A stretch of DNA of 64,000 nucleotides from Sphingobacterium sp. UBA4616 (GTDB lineage Bacteria > Bacteroidota > Bacteroidia > Sphingobacteriales > Sphingobacteriaceae), in the NCBI GenBank assembly GCA_002386525.1, contig DGIS01000003.1:172105-236104 (forward strand). Reading direction: 5' to 3'. Position numbers and translations under genes: made by a program. Under the pieces are notes generated by a model that was not told the DNA's origin, ran no database searches, and saw only the letters and a list, made by a program, of their open reading frames with translations. Below, piece after piece: positions 54,481-62,716 of this stretch (within the stretch, counting starts at the first letter, position 1; every line of letters starts with the position of its first letter).

Positions 54481-54511
54481 TAAATATAGAGATTCCATGG
54501 TAAAAAACAAA
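54481..54511 (-). promoter_or_regulatory. Predicted promoter of the nuo operon
   Basis: On the minus strand TTTG (54511-54508) is followed after exactly 19 bases by TATATTTA (54488-54481), one base off TAnnTTTG. The nuoA ATG at 54449 would give a leader of roughly 27 bases. The -33 element touches the T-run of the preceding TPR-gene terminator. Confidence 0.55.
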
Positions 54512-54513
54512 AC

Positions 54514-54544
54514 AAAAAAGGCGTAGATATTACTATCTACGCCT
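54514..54544 (-). terminator. Terminator of the exbB-TPR operon
   Basis: Arms 54519-54528 and 54535-54544 (aggcgtagat / atctacgcct) form a perfect 10-bp stem with a 6-base loop, followed on the minus strand by six T's. It lies 25 bases past the TPR-gene stop. Confidence 0.92.
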
Positions 54545-54568
54545 AATTTAGAATGATTTTACTTAAGC

Positions 54569-56368
54569 TTATTTTAAACCTTCTAAGTAACCTTTAACAG
54601 CTTCATTCGCTGGATCTATAGCTAATACTTTTTGGAAACTTTCCTTCGCTTTAGGAAGATCTTGCTTCACGTAATAGTAAAGACCGATATACGTATTTGC
54701 GTCTATTAAATAATTCTTATTTTTCTCTTGTGCACCACGTTGATTGATTGTTTCAATCAATTTTTGGAATGAAGCTACGAAATCACCTTTAGGCTGCTCC
54801 AAGTTATCTGCAGTTAAAGCAGCAAAAGCTTTGTAATAAAGTGCATTGATCAAATATTTATCTTGCGCTTCTTTATTGTCAGTTGTTTCAATTACTGATA
54901 AGAACGTCTGTGCTTTTTGTAAATCAGCAATGGCTTTATCTCTAAGCTCCTGATTAACCACAACTTGCTCCTCGTTTTTACTAGCTGCATCTTCTTTAGC
55001 ACCGATTTGATAGTAAGCTTCACCAGCATAATAATTTGCATCAAACAAATACGTTTTATTATCTGTGTAAGACGCCACTAATTCAAAAAGAGAGGCCGCC
55101 GTCTGCAGTTCTTGCTCTTGATATTTAGCAAAAGCCAGCTCGGCAGTTTCGCCCAAAAGCTCTTTGTCTAAATCAATTGCTTTTTTAATATCAGCAATAC
55201 CTTTTTGAATATTTGCTGTGTTTTCTGCCGTTAACACTGGTGCGGCTGTGGCTGTGCTGTCTGCACCACCTTCTACATGTTTTGGACTATTAGCAGCGAT
55301 TTCAGACATACCCAAATACATATAATCCAATGGAATTACGCGATCTTTCTCCATTTTGCTGAACATCTGATTCAAATACTCCAATGCTTTTGGATAATCT
55401 TTCGCTTTTTGGAAAGCGATATAACCTAAGTAACGGTAGATTTTTGGATCTACAGAAGGATTTTGCGCTAATTCCTCCGAAACTACTTTCAAATCGTCAT
55501 ACTGACGTGCATATACCAAGAAATCGGCATAGCGGATTTTTGCTTCCAACGAGTTATCGCCAGCAACTTCAAGATATTTCTTATATTGCTCAACACCCTT
55601 TTTATTTAACTCAACATATTTCTCATCAGAAGTACCTGGCAACCTCGACCATTGGTTGTAAGTCTCAGCTAACTCACGATAGGTAGGAGCATAAGTTGGC
55701 GTCTCCGCCGCGATAGCCTCTAATTGCGTGATGGCTTCATCAAAAGCTTGTGCACCCCGTACAATTACCGCTTGTCCAACTTTAGCTTGAACCGAATTCG
55801 GATCGATATCCGTCGCTTCACCATAGCTGGTATAAGCCAAAGATCCTTCTTTCAAGCCGCGATACGCATCACCTAATGCGATAGGAATAGCAACATCCTT
55901 TTTGTTTTTTTCCTTCGCCTGTGTGAGATACTCTAACGCTTTTGCATAATCAGGTTCAGGTGCATTAATATATGCACGACCGATCTCCAACAATGGCTCA
56001 TAATCCTTTTTACCTAATTTTGCCGTTGCCAAAGCGAATTTAGATTCCGCACTTGCCTTATCCTTTTTCATTAAGTCAACATAACCCAAACCTACATTAT
56101 TGATTGTAGCCTTTGGATCAGCGGCCAAACCTTGGTTGAAAATCGTAGCGGCAGAATCCGCTCTGTCGTTTACCAAATAAATTTGACCCAAATAGAAATA
56201 ATTATCTCCATTCTTAGGTTGCTTAGTCACTAACTGTTGAAGGATAGTTTTAGCTTTACCATAATTTTCAGCCTCGATGGCTGCTCTAGCATCTTTCAAA
56301 CTTTGTGCACTTACTGTGCCCACAGATCCGGCCAATAAAAGACTAAATAATAATTTGCTGTTTGTCAT
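54569..56368 (-). CDS. Secreted tetratricopeptide-repeat protein
   Basis: This 599-residue protein has a signal peptide (residues 1-21, ending VSAQ) and about ten TPR-like helical repeats. Examples are AENYGKAKTILQQLVTKQPKNGDNYFYLGQIYL near 33-65 and the C-terminal YYVKQDLPKAKESFQKVLAIDP. It is expected to be periplasmic. It follows the PstS-like lipoprotein by 25 bases and is the last gene of the TonB operon. TPR proteins act as scaffolds, so a role in the periplasmic side of the TonB machinery is possible but inferred. Confidence 0.85.
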   Translation of the reverse strand: MTNSKLLFSLLLAGSVGTVSAQSLKDARAAIEAENYGKAKTILQQLVTKQPKNGDNYFYLGQIYLVNDRADSAATIFNQGLAADPKATINNVGLGYVDLMKKDKASAESKFALATAKLGKKDYEPLLEIGRAYINAPEPDYAKALEYLTQAKEKNKKDVAIPIALGDAYRGLKEGSLAYTSYGEATDIDPNSVQAKVGQAVIVRGAQAFDEAITQLEAIAAETPTYAPTYRELAETYNQWSRLPGTSDEKYVELNKKGVEQYKKYLEVAGDNSLEAKIRYADFLVYARQYDDLKVVSEELAQNPSVDPKIYRYLGYIAFQKAKDYPKALEYLNQMFSKMEKDRVIPLDYMYLGMSEIAANSPKHVEGGADSTATAAPVLTAENTANIQKGIADIKKAIDLDKELLGETAELAFAKYQEQELQTAASLFELVASYTDNKTYLFDANYYAGEAYYQIGAKEDAASKNEEQVVVNQELRDKAIADLQKAQTFLSVIETTDNKEAQDKYLINALYYKAFAALTADNLEQPKGDFVASFQKLIETINQRGAQEKNKNYLIDANTYIGLYYYVKQDLPKAKESFQKVLAIDPANEAVKGYLEGLK

Positions 56369-56393
56369 AATCTATTTTTGTACTATTTATTAT

Positions 56394-57332
56394 CTATTTA
56401 ATATAACTTTCATCTCTAATAATGATCTCACGCCCAGGCATTGTGGCAGGAACCAATCCCGCTTTCAAAACGATTCGCTGTCCGCGATCGCCTGTCAAAA
56501 AAGCACTAAAACCCAAACCTAAGCCCATATTTGGCTGATAATTCATAATGTAGACAGGCCTCACAAAAGGGTATACGCCATCAGCTATAGTCGATTGAGA
56601 TGGTCTATAGAAATTGACCTTTTCGCCCCCTTGATCCCTACTTCCGATGCTCAATGTACGAATTTTATCCAATAAATTCGAATTTTTTTCTACAGCTTTC
56701 AAATACCAATTGTAGCCAATTACCCCCACTGCGCTCGTATTATCACTCACGTATTTCATCACTTCCTCACTATCCTTCATGGCAGAAACAGCTTTCGGAT
56801 CAATTTTGTTTAATTTGAAATAATCTTTGAAATACCGTAGTGTACTCGAATTGGCATTATCAAAGATCAACCGTTGTCCTGCTAAATTACCTTCCAACAA
56901 AGACTTAACGTCTTTTTGTGACATAATAGTATCCTTACTAGTCCGATTATTGATCAGTACAACTGCATCGGAAGCTATTTGGAAGACTTTCGGCTGAATA
57001 CCGCGCTTCTGAAAGTAGCTACCTTCCTCGTTTGTCAACTTTCTCGTCAATACAACGACGTAAGCCGAATCAGAAAGCAAAGCATTTACTGCTTTGATCT
57101 CGGGCCTAGCTATCAAATCCAAAGTTGAATTTGGATAAGAACTTTCAAAAACATCCGCAGATTCTTGGATGATAGGCAACAAAGTCTGATCAACAATAAC
57201 CGGAAGTTTACCCGTTAGAATATCCTCTCCTTCCTTTGTACTCTTCGTTTTATTTTTGCACGAAACAAATACTCCCATACAGACGCCTAGCATCATAAGA
57301 ACCATTTTATATTTTCTCATACGATACATCAT
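56394..57332 (-). CDS. PstS-like periplasmic-binding lipoprotein
   Basis: This 312-residue protein has a lipoprotein signal with lipobox GVFVSC (Cys25) and a phosphate-binding-protein-like domain. KLPVIVDQTLLPIIQESADVF, YVVVLTRKLTNEE, FQIASDAVVLINNRTSKDTIMSQKD and the later SAVGVIGYNWYL match the PBP-like pattern of PstS relatives. No PstC/A/B permease follows, so phosphate import is doubtful. It sits in the TonB/ExbBD operon. In-frame ATGs at 57332, 57329 and 57320 cannot be separated; 57320 would still give a good signal peptide. Confidence 0.75.
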   Translation of the reverse strand: MMYRMRKYKMVLMMLGVCMGVFVSCKNKTKSTKEGEDILTGKLPVIVDQTLLPIIQESADVFESSYPNSTLDLIARPEIKAVNALLSDSAYVVVLTRKLTNEEGSYFQKRGIQPKVFQIASDAVVLINNRTSKDTIMSQKDVKSLLEGNLAGQRLIFDNANSSTLRYFKDYFKLNKIDPKAVSAMKDSEEVMKYVSDNTSAVGVIGYNWYLKAVEKNSNLLDKIRTLSIGSRDQGGEKVNFYRPSQSTIADGVYPFVRPVYIMNYQPNMGLGLGFSAFLTGDRGQRIVLKAGLVPATMPGREIIIRDESYIK

Positions 57333-57407
57333 AAAATAAGACAGTTTAAATAAAGAATAGTTTAACTTTTGAAGAGAGAGTTGGTTAAAACTAAAAGAAA
57401 GAGGCGC

Positions 57408-57647
57408 TTAATTAAAATTATTTTGCCAAAGCCGAACAAACCGCATAAATGAATACAGAATCAATACGACGCCAAAAATTGTTTTGTAAGTTGGATTAAT
57501 TTCAATCGGAAAATTGTCCCAGAATATAATCAAAAGGCCCAAAACAAAATAAAAGCCAAACATAAAAAGTCCTAAAATAGACAGAAACCGCTTCAGAGGC
57601 GATTTCTGTCTATAATTTGAACTACTATTTGAATTAAAATTTGTCAT
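57408..57647 (-). CDS. Small two-helix membrane protein, unknown function
   Basis: This 79-residue protein has a polar Asn/Ser-rich N-terminus (MTNFNSNSSSNYRQKSPLKR) and two hydrophobic helices (about 20-42 and 54-72) separated by NFPIEINPTYK. It starts one base after the tonB stop and is followed by the PstS-like gene, so it belongs to the TonB operon. I do not recognise a named family. It may assist the ExbB-ExbD-TonB complex in the inner membrane, but that is only a guess from position. Confidence 0.75.
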   Translation of the reverse strand: MTNFNSNSSSNYRQKSPLKRFLSILGLFMFGFYFVLGLLIIFWDNFPIEINPTYKTIFGVVLILYSFMRFVRLWQNNFN

Positions 57648-57648
57648 T

Positions 57649-58536
57649 CTAATTTTGAAGGTTCAATCGAATTGGTAAAGTATACGCTACACGAACTGGA
57701 CGACCATTTTGAATTCCTGGTTTCCATTTCTTCGCTTTCTTAAGCAACCTTACAGCTGCATCACCAGTACCATATTTCAAATCACGTTTGATATTGATGT
57801 CTGTCAAGCTACCATCTTTTTCTACGACGAACGATACCTCAACTACACCATTTACACCATTTTCTGTTGCAGCTGCCGGATACTCATAGTTTGAACCCAC
57901 CCACGACATAAATGCTTGCATACCACCTACAGGCATTGGTTGGACCTCAATGGCATTAAATGGAAGAATTTCATCTCCATTACCATTCGGATCTCCTTTT
58001 TTTGCTCCAGTGATCGCACCATCTTGTTTCTTTGAACCGAATTCACCACGGGCAACCGAAGTACCTGTCGGACTACCTTTCAAGGTAATACGCGCTGGAG
58101 TTTTATTTGGATCCTTCAATTCTTCCTGAGAAGCAACTTCTTCTACAACTTTGTTTGCAGGAGCTACTTTAGGTTCAGGGAAACGAACCAAATCTTCTTT
58201 CGGTACATCCATGGCCACTTGTTGAGGTTTCTCTTCCGGTTCTTGTGGAAGCGGTTCCTCTTCTGGCGGTTCTGGTGGCTTGATTTCTTCAAGGTCTTCC
58301 AACGTAACTTCAGTGACTGCCGGAGGTGCCTCTACAGGCTTCTTCGGGAACAGCTTACTTCCGAAAACGCTAAGGAAACTGGCTATGGCCACAATGCCGA
58401 TAACGACAAGAAGCCCCCTGTTAGTCGCTTTGGGCGCAAGTTTACGAAGCTCGTAAGCTCCATACTCCCTGTTTCTGCCCTGAAAAACGACGTCAAGCCA
58501 TTCTTTCTTAAAAATATCTAATTTTGACCCTATCAT
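57649..58536 (-). CDS. tonB: Energy transducer TonB
   Basis: This 295-residue protein has a cytoplasmic N-terminus (~1-40, GRNREYGAYELRKLAPKATNR, typical of Bacteroidota TonB) and one membrane helix (~41-60). A Pro/Glu-rich spacer follows (EIKPPEPPEEEPLPQEPEEK), and the C-terminal TonB domain holds GVVEVSFVVEKDGSLTDINI and AVRLLKKAKKWKPGIQNGRPV. It couples the proton gradient used by ExbB/ExbD to outer-membrane receptors, which would include the SusC and other receptors in this window. It starts 31 bases after the second exbD. Confidence 0.95.
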   Translation of the reverse strand: MIGSKLDIFKKEWLDVVFQGRNREYGAYELRKLAPKATNRGLLVVIGIVAIASFLSVFGSKLFPKKPVEAPPAVTEVTLEDLEEIKPPEPPEEEPLPQEPEEKPQQVAMDVPKEDLVRFPEPKVAPANKVVEEVASQEELKDPNKTPARITLKGSPTGTSVARGEFGSKKQDGAITGAKKGDPNGNGDEILPFNAIEVQPMPVGGMQAFMSWVGSNYEYPAAATENGVNGVVEVSFVVEKDGSLTDINIKRDLKYGTGDAAVRLLKKAKKWKPGIQNGRPVRVAYTLPIRLNLQN

Positions 58537-58567
58537 TTTATTTTAGTTTTATGTGTCAATCTAATAA

Positions 58568-59125
58568 CTAATCATTATAGATATTGTCACGTTTTAACAC
58601 TTCGACTTCTTCTGGTGTAATCTTTCCGATCATATAGCGTTTAACGTCTACAATTTTCATCTCGTCAAGAATATCAACCAGATTACGCTGTGTACATTTT
58701 TCACTAGGACGTATGATTACAATCATGTCTTTACCGCCTGAAACGCGAGGTACATAAGCCTTTTTCTCCATCAAGACCTTACGGATCCCATCTGCACCGT
58801 AACCAGCAACAGTAGGCCCTTCGATCGGATTAGCTACTTGACCATATACCCAAGAGACTTTATTGTCAGAACCCAATAAAATTGTAAGGGAACGATTATC
58901 TGCCGTAAGCAGTTCATCTTTTTGTTCTTCTTTAATTTTATTTTTGTCTGGCATAGCCACATCCATTGCCTGCGGTTTATTTAAGGACGTGGTCAACATG
59001 AAGAAGGTGATCAACAAGAAGGCCAGATCCACCATGGCTGTAAGGTCTACCTTACCCCCATTTTTTTTGGATCTTACTTTCCCGCCTTTTCCTTTTTTAC
59101 CACTATCCTGATTTAATTCTGCCAT
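58568..59125 (-). CDS. exbD: Biopolymer transport protein ExbD (second copy)
   Basis: This 185-residue protein has one N-terminal membrane helix (~28-46: LTAMVDLAFLLITFFMLTTSL), with the conserved proton-carrying Asp in MVDLAFLL. A periplasmic domain ending in VDILDEMKIVDVKRYMIGKI follows. It energises TonB with ExbB. A second, divergent ExbD lies 24 bases upstream. The basic, glycine/lysine-rich N-terminus (KKGKGGKVRSKKNGG) is cytoplasmic. Confidence 0.93.
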   Translation of the reverse strand: MAELNQDSGKKGKGGKVRSKKNGGKVDLTAMVDLAFLLITFFMLTTSLNKPQAMDVAMPDKNKIKEEQKDELLTADNRSLTILLGSDNKVSWVYGQVANPIEGPTVAGYGADGIRKVLMEKKAYVPRVSGGKDMIVIIRPSEKCTQRNLVDILDEMKIVDVKRYMIGKITPEEVEVLKRDNIYND

Positions 59126-59149
59126 CGTTTGTTCTTATTAAATCGTCAA

Positions 59150-59812
59150 TTATTTGTCCTCAGCACGCATGCCCGTTATGAAACTAAATTTGTTTTGCTT
59201 TTGATTACGCAATGTTTCAATAACTAAATTAACCGAAGGATATTTTTCATTCGCATCTGCTTTGATAGCCATCTTTAAAGGTCCAGGATGCACGAAATTT
59301 TTATCCGATGCTTCTTTCTCCTTATTCACTTCTTCAGCTGCGAGGCGAGTATTTTGAACCCAATAATACAACTCATTTGAAGTGTTTTCAGTACTATCAA
59401 TAGGAATACCAGTTTGCACGCCTTTTTCTGTACGCTTACTTCCGTCCAAGGCCAATAACCCTTTCAATTTAGACATTGGTACACCAAAGTTTTCCATCAA
59501 TTTGAAACGATCGTAATCTTCTTGCGAAAAGCCAACGCCATACTTTGCTGACATTCTTTCTAGTGCTTTTACCCGAACTTGTTGATCAGTCGTACCGAAG
59601 AAAACTTTACCTTGATCGCCTATTGTGATCATACCTACATTTGAATCAGGTAACTTATCTTTCGTAGTCGATGCTGGGGTATCCACCGTCAATGCTTCCG
59701 GTTGGCGCGCTGTCGCCGTTAAGACGAAGAACGTAAGCAGCAAGAACGATACGTCACACATCGCTGTCATGTCGATCGACGTACTGGCTCTTTTTACTTT
59801 TGCTTTACCCAT
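59150..59812 (-). CDS. exbD: Biopolymer transport protein ExbD (first copy)
   Basis: This 220-residue ExbD has the membrane helix near 12-34 with the conserved Asp in MTAMCDVSFLLLTFFVLTA. Its periplasmic part is longer than in the second copy and ends SVNLVIETLRNQKQNKFSFITGMR. Two unequal ExbD subunits side by side are common in Bacteroidota and may form a heteromer. It lies 110 bases after exbB, a gap that holds a long inverted repeat. Confidence 0.93.
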   Translation of the reverse strand: MGKAKVKRASTSIDMTAMCDVSFLLLTFFVLTATARQPEALTVDTPASTTKDKLPDSNVGMITIGDQGKVFFGTTDQQVRVKALERMSAKYGVGFSQEDYDRFKLMENFGVPMSKLKGLLALDGSKRTEKGVQTGIPIDSTENTSNELYYWVQNTRLAAEEVNKEKEASDKNFVHPGPLKMAIKADANEKYPSVNLVIETLRNQKQNKFSFITGMRAEDK

Positions 59813-59854
59813 TTTAAATTCTTCTTTTTAAATTAAAAACTCAATCTTCTATCC

Positions 59855-59918
59855 TATGATGATTTTAATATTTGATTTCCATAAACTAAATTTAAAAAAA
59901 TCAAATATTTTCATCATA
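59855..59918 (-). repeat. Long inverted repeat between exbB and exbD
   Basis: Arms 59855-59878 and 59898-59918 match as tatgatga...aatatttgattt on both strands apart from a 3-4 base bulge, giving an RNA hairpin of about 20 pairs with a loop of about 19 bases. It starts just after the exbB stop (59923). No T-run follows on the minus strand, so it is likely a processing or stability element, not a terminator. Confidence 0.6.
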
Positions 59919-59922
59919 GTTC

Positions 59923-60747
59923 TTATTTGTGGTTTGCAGCGTATGTTTGTACGATTGAGAAACCAGCTTCGTCGATAGAGTAAGTTAATTTATCGATTTT
60001 TGCAGTAAAGATGTTATACAATACGATAGCGAATGTTGATGTCGCGATACCAGTTGCCGTATTGATCAAGGCCTCAGAGATACCGTTCGCCAATTTAGCT
60101 GAATCTGGAGCACCACCTGTTGCCAATGCCGAGAAGGCTTTGATCATACCTGTTACCGTACCCAATAGACCACATAATGTACCGATAGAAACTAATGTAG
60201 CGATAACGTTTAAGTTTTTCTCTAACATAGGCATTTCCAATGCAGTTGTTTCTTCGATTTCTTTTTGGATTGCAATAGCCGCTTTTTCAGTGTTCACTTC
60301 AGGATCTACGGATACTGATTTGTACTTCAATAAACCAGCTTTCACAACGTTTGCTACTGAACCTTTTTGTTTGTCACATTCAGCAATAGCTGAATCGATG
60401 TTTCCACCATTAATCAACGTTTGGATTTTACGAACAAAGTTTCCAACGTTTCCAGTACCAGAAGCTTTGTTGATAACGATAAAACGTTCTACCGAGAAAA
60501 CCCATACCATTAAGAATAAACCAAGCAAAACAGGTACGATTGCCCCAGCATGGTAAACCATTCCTAAATAGTTACCTGGGTTAGGAGCATTTTCCGGATT
60601 GTTATCAACGAAGTTAGTTGGATTACCCATCACAAATTTCCATACACAGAAACCCACGATGAAACAGATGATGATTGCAGCTTGAGCAAAGAAAGATCCT
60701 CCGTTGTTGCTCTCTTGTTTTGCAGCAGTTTTAGGTGCGTTTGCCAT
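59923..60747 (-). CDS. exbB: MotA/TolQ/ExbB proton-channel family protein
   Basis: This 274-residue inner-membrane protein has three hydrophobic helices (about 20-40, 57-80 and a C-terminal pair). The family core LEKNLNVIATLVSIGTLCGLLGTVTGMIKAFSAL and GISEALINTATGIATSTFAIVLYNIFTAKID is clear. It forms the proton channel driving ExbD/TonB. I choose the ATG at 60747 (MANAPKTAAKQ). The frame is open to 60843, but the extra 32 residues are low-complexity and AT-rich. It starts the TonB operon. Confidence 0.93.
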   Translation of the reverse strand: MANAPKTAAKQESNNGGSFFAQAAIIICFIVGFCVWKFVMGNPTNFVDNNPENAPNPGNYLGMVYHAGAIVPVLLGLFLMVWVFSVERFIVINKASGTGNVGNFVRKIQTLINGGNIDSAIAECDKQKGSVANVVKAGLLKYKSVSVDPEVNTEKAAIAIQKEIEETTALEMPMLEKNLNVIATLVSIGTLCGLLGTVTGMIKAFSALATGGAPDSAKLANGISEALINTATGIATSTFAIVLYNIFTAKIDKLTYSIDEAGFSIVQTYAANHK

Positions 60748-61178
60748 TTTTCTAATTTTTAGTTTTTTACTGTTGTTTAAATATATAATGTTGTTTAAAT
60801 TATATGCACTCTTGTTCGCTTTTGAAATCAATTTGCAAAGCAAATTTAATATTTAATGTCAAATTTAAAATATTCCTCTTAAATATGTAAAAAAAATCAA
60901 ATTTGTTTTTTTAAACTGAAACACCGTTAATGTGTGTTATTTTTCTCAGCAGCTCCCGTTATATAATCATTGTTTCTCGTTGCTAAATCGCTTATTCGCA
61001 ATAATTATTTTACAATGAAAGCCATTTTTTTTTTGATATGCAAGAAAATCAAAGATTTTAAATTACAAAAAGTAAGTGATTACTCATATTACCAAACAAA
61101 CATACAGCCTATACACAAACCATACTTGCCTAATAAACAATTCATTAGATTTAATCTCAATATTCTCGCAATACTTGT
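60748..61178. other. Intergenic region, exbB leader and upstream
   Basis: This 431-base AT-rich stretch carries no gene I can support. Near exbB there are two exact 12-base direct repeats tgttgtttaaat (60771-60782 and 60789-60800), 18 bases apart. CAAATTTA on the plus strand at 60841-60848 and 60860-60867 reads TAAATTTG on the minus strand, so either could be an exbB -7 box, but no -33 element is spaced well. A plus-strand 70-codon frame at 60970-61182 looks spurious. Confidence 0.5.
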
Positions 61179-61529
61179 TTAACCACCCACTAATTTTACG
61201 CGATATCCCTCTTTAAGTAACAATTCGTAGATCTTTTGTTTAAACTCCCCCTGGATGATGATCTCGCCATCCTTTACTGTTCCGCCCACTCCGCACTTCT
61301 GTTTCAACAATTTACCTAAAATTTCCAGGTCTTCGGTTTTTCCTACAAACCCTGTGATCAACGTAACAACTTTTCCTTTCCGCATTTTGCGATCAAGCTG
61401 TACTTTCAAATTTTGCTGATTCATCGGTAAAGTATCCTGTTCCTGAAAAAAATCAGACAATTGATAATTGAAGCTATCATCTGTGGAATAGACAACCCCT
61501 TCATAAGACTGTTTTTTATTTTTACTCAT
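61179..61529 (-). CDS. SUI1/YciH-family translation factor-like protein
   Basis: This 116-residue protein has a variable N-terminus and a SUI1 domain (about 40-114): LKVQLDRKMRKGKVVTLITGFVG, LGKLLKQKCGVGGTVKDGEIIIQGE and LLLKEGYRVKLVGG. It resembles eukaryotic eIF1 and E. coli YciH, thought to affect start-codon choice. It lies four bases after the lipid kinase gene, so they are cotranscribed. The role in bacteria is not well defined. Confidence 0.9.
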   Translation of the reverse strand: MSKNKKQSYEGVVYSTDDSFNYQLSDFFQEQDTLPMNQQNLKVQLDRKMRKGKVVTLITGFVGKTEDLEILGKLLKQKCGVGGTVKDGEIIIQGEFKQKIYELLLKEGYRVKLVGG

Positions 61530-61533
61530 TATC

Positions 61534-62412
61534 TTAGCAAATTATTTTTAAGGCTTTTGGCATAATGGAAATATCCAGTTTATCTCCTAATTCGATTGGT
61601 TCCCCATCGACGTGTACCGACGAAATCTTATCCACCTCAATCTGTATATTCTTCCCGGGAATAATCTCTACATAACTGGATTGATCTGCCGATTTGTTAA
61701 ACAGATGAAAAATCATCTTTGGCAATATATAAAGTGGAAATTTGTGCACAATACAGACATCTAAAATACCATCATTGACTGAAGCCTGAGGCGCGATATA
61801 AGCGTTATTTCCATATTGGGGAGAATTCGCTACACTGATCATAAAAGCCTGTCTTTCGTAAACTTTTCCATCGATGGTCAATTTGTAATGTGCAGGTTGA
61901 TATTTACTGAGCACATTAAACACTGATTTCATGTAACCCAACGGTCCACGAATATTTTCATTAGCAAAATTTTCGCTCACGGATGCATCGAATCCTAAAC
62001 CAGCAATATTAAAAAATCTTCTTTCATTGATAACACCACAGTCCACCTCGATTGATTCAAAACGATTAATCCGGCGGATAGCTGCAGCTTCATTCATAGG
62101 TACACCCAAGTAAAGCGCCAAACCGTTGCCCGAACCCTCAGGAATAATCCCCAATGGAATTCCAGACCCAACCAAAGCTGATCCCAATTCATTGATTGTT
62201 CCATCGCCTCCCACGGCTATAACCGCATCATATCCTTCTTCAATGGCTTTCAACCCAATTTCATAGGCATGATTCGGTCTAGCTGTCTGTTGAAAAGTAG
62301 GATCAAATTTTTGTAGATCAAGCACATCTAACACCTGCTTTTTGAAAGATGTTTTGTGCTTTCCTCCTGAAATCGGATTAATAACAAACAATATTTGTTT
62401 ACGTTCTGACAT
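61534..62412 (-). CDS. Diacylglycerol kinase family lipid kinase (YegS/BmrU-like)
   Basis: This 292-residue protein has the DAGK catalytic fold: FVINPISGGK at residues 9-18, AVGGDGTINELGSAL near 61-75 and PEGSGNGLALYLGVP near 91-105, followed by the C-terminal beta-sandwich (FNIAGLGFDASVS). It phosphorylates a lipid such as diacylglycerol or a sphingoid/glycerol lipid; sphingolipid-making Sphingobacteria make a sphingosine-type substrate possible, but that is speculation. It is divergent from metK. Confidence 0.9.
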   Translation of the reverse strand: MSERKQILFVINPISGGKHKTSFKKQVLDVLDLQKFDPTFQQTARPNHAYEIGLKAIEEGYDAVIAVGGDGTINELGSALVGSGIPLGIIPEGSGNGLALYLGVPMNEAAAIRRINRFESIEVDCGVINERRFFNIAGLGFDASVSENFANENIRGPLGYMKSVFNVLSKYQPAHYKLTIDGKVYERQAFMISVANSPQYGNNAYIAPQASVNDGILDVCIVHKFPLYILPKMIFHLFNKSADQSSYVEIIPGKNIQIEVDKISSVHVDGEPIELGDKLDISIMPKALKIIC

Positions 62413-62536
62413 ATCCCAAAGATAGCGGAAATTACGAATTTCTTAAAATAATGTAATCTTTGTGCATCTTAAAGTATGTGACTATACTTTTTAAATTAAA
62501 ATATAAATTTGATTTTAAATAATCCTTAAAGTATTG

Positions 62537-62544
62537 TAGCTTTG
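62537..62544 (+). promoter_or_regulatory. Predicted -7 box of the metK promoter
   Basis: TAGCTTTG matches TAnnTTTG exactly. A TTTG at 62508-62511 is 25 bases upstream, longer than the ideal spacing. Transcription starting near 62550 would place the SAM-II aptamer at the very 5' end of the message. Confidence 0.55.
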
Positions 62545-62561
62545 TCGCATAAAAAATAGAA

Positions 62562-62641
62562 TGTGGACTGATTTGCGTGCTGTTGCGTCACAAAAGCAAC
62601 GACAAGGAGATTGCAACCACAGTAAAAAAGTGCTAAAACCC
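62562..62641 (+). ncRNA. SAM-II riboswitch with inserted hairpin
   Basis: The region fits the SAM-II aptamer. TGTGG (62562-62566) pairs with CCACA (62617-62621) as P1. TGATTTG (62569-62575) is the conserved loop, ATTGCAA (62610-62616) precedes the 3' P1 strand, and GTAAAAAAGTGCTAAAA (62622-62638) matches the pseudoknot-forming tail with its GCTAAA. An extra hairpin, GTTGC/GCAAC (62582-62586 / 62596-62600), sits in the loop. SAM binding would turn down metK, a direct feedback because MetK makes SAM. The metK start lies 75 bases further on. Confidence 0.85.
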
Positions 62642-62716
62642 TTCGCTATCACGGCGCTTATCACTTTGCTGTTAATTCATTCTAGCGCAAATCCAATATT
62701 TAAAATCAGGTAAAGC

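Noticed and set aside
60011..60556. 181-codon plus-strand frame antisense to exbB
   Set aside because: Shadow of exbB: the sense strand encodes the clear ExbB motifs, and this frame has no family features.
60970..61182. 70-codon plus-strand frame between exbB and the SUI1 gene
   Set aside because: AT-rich, no recognisable domain, lies in a leader region and overlaps the end of the SUI1 gene; not supported as a gene.
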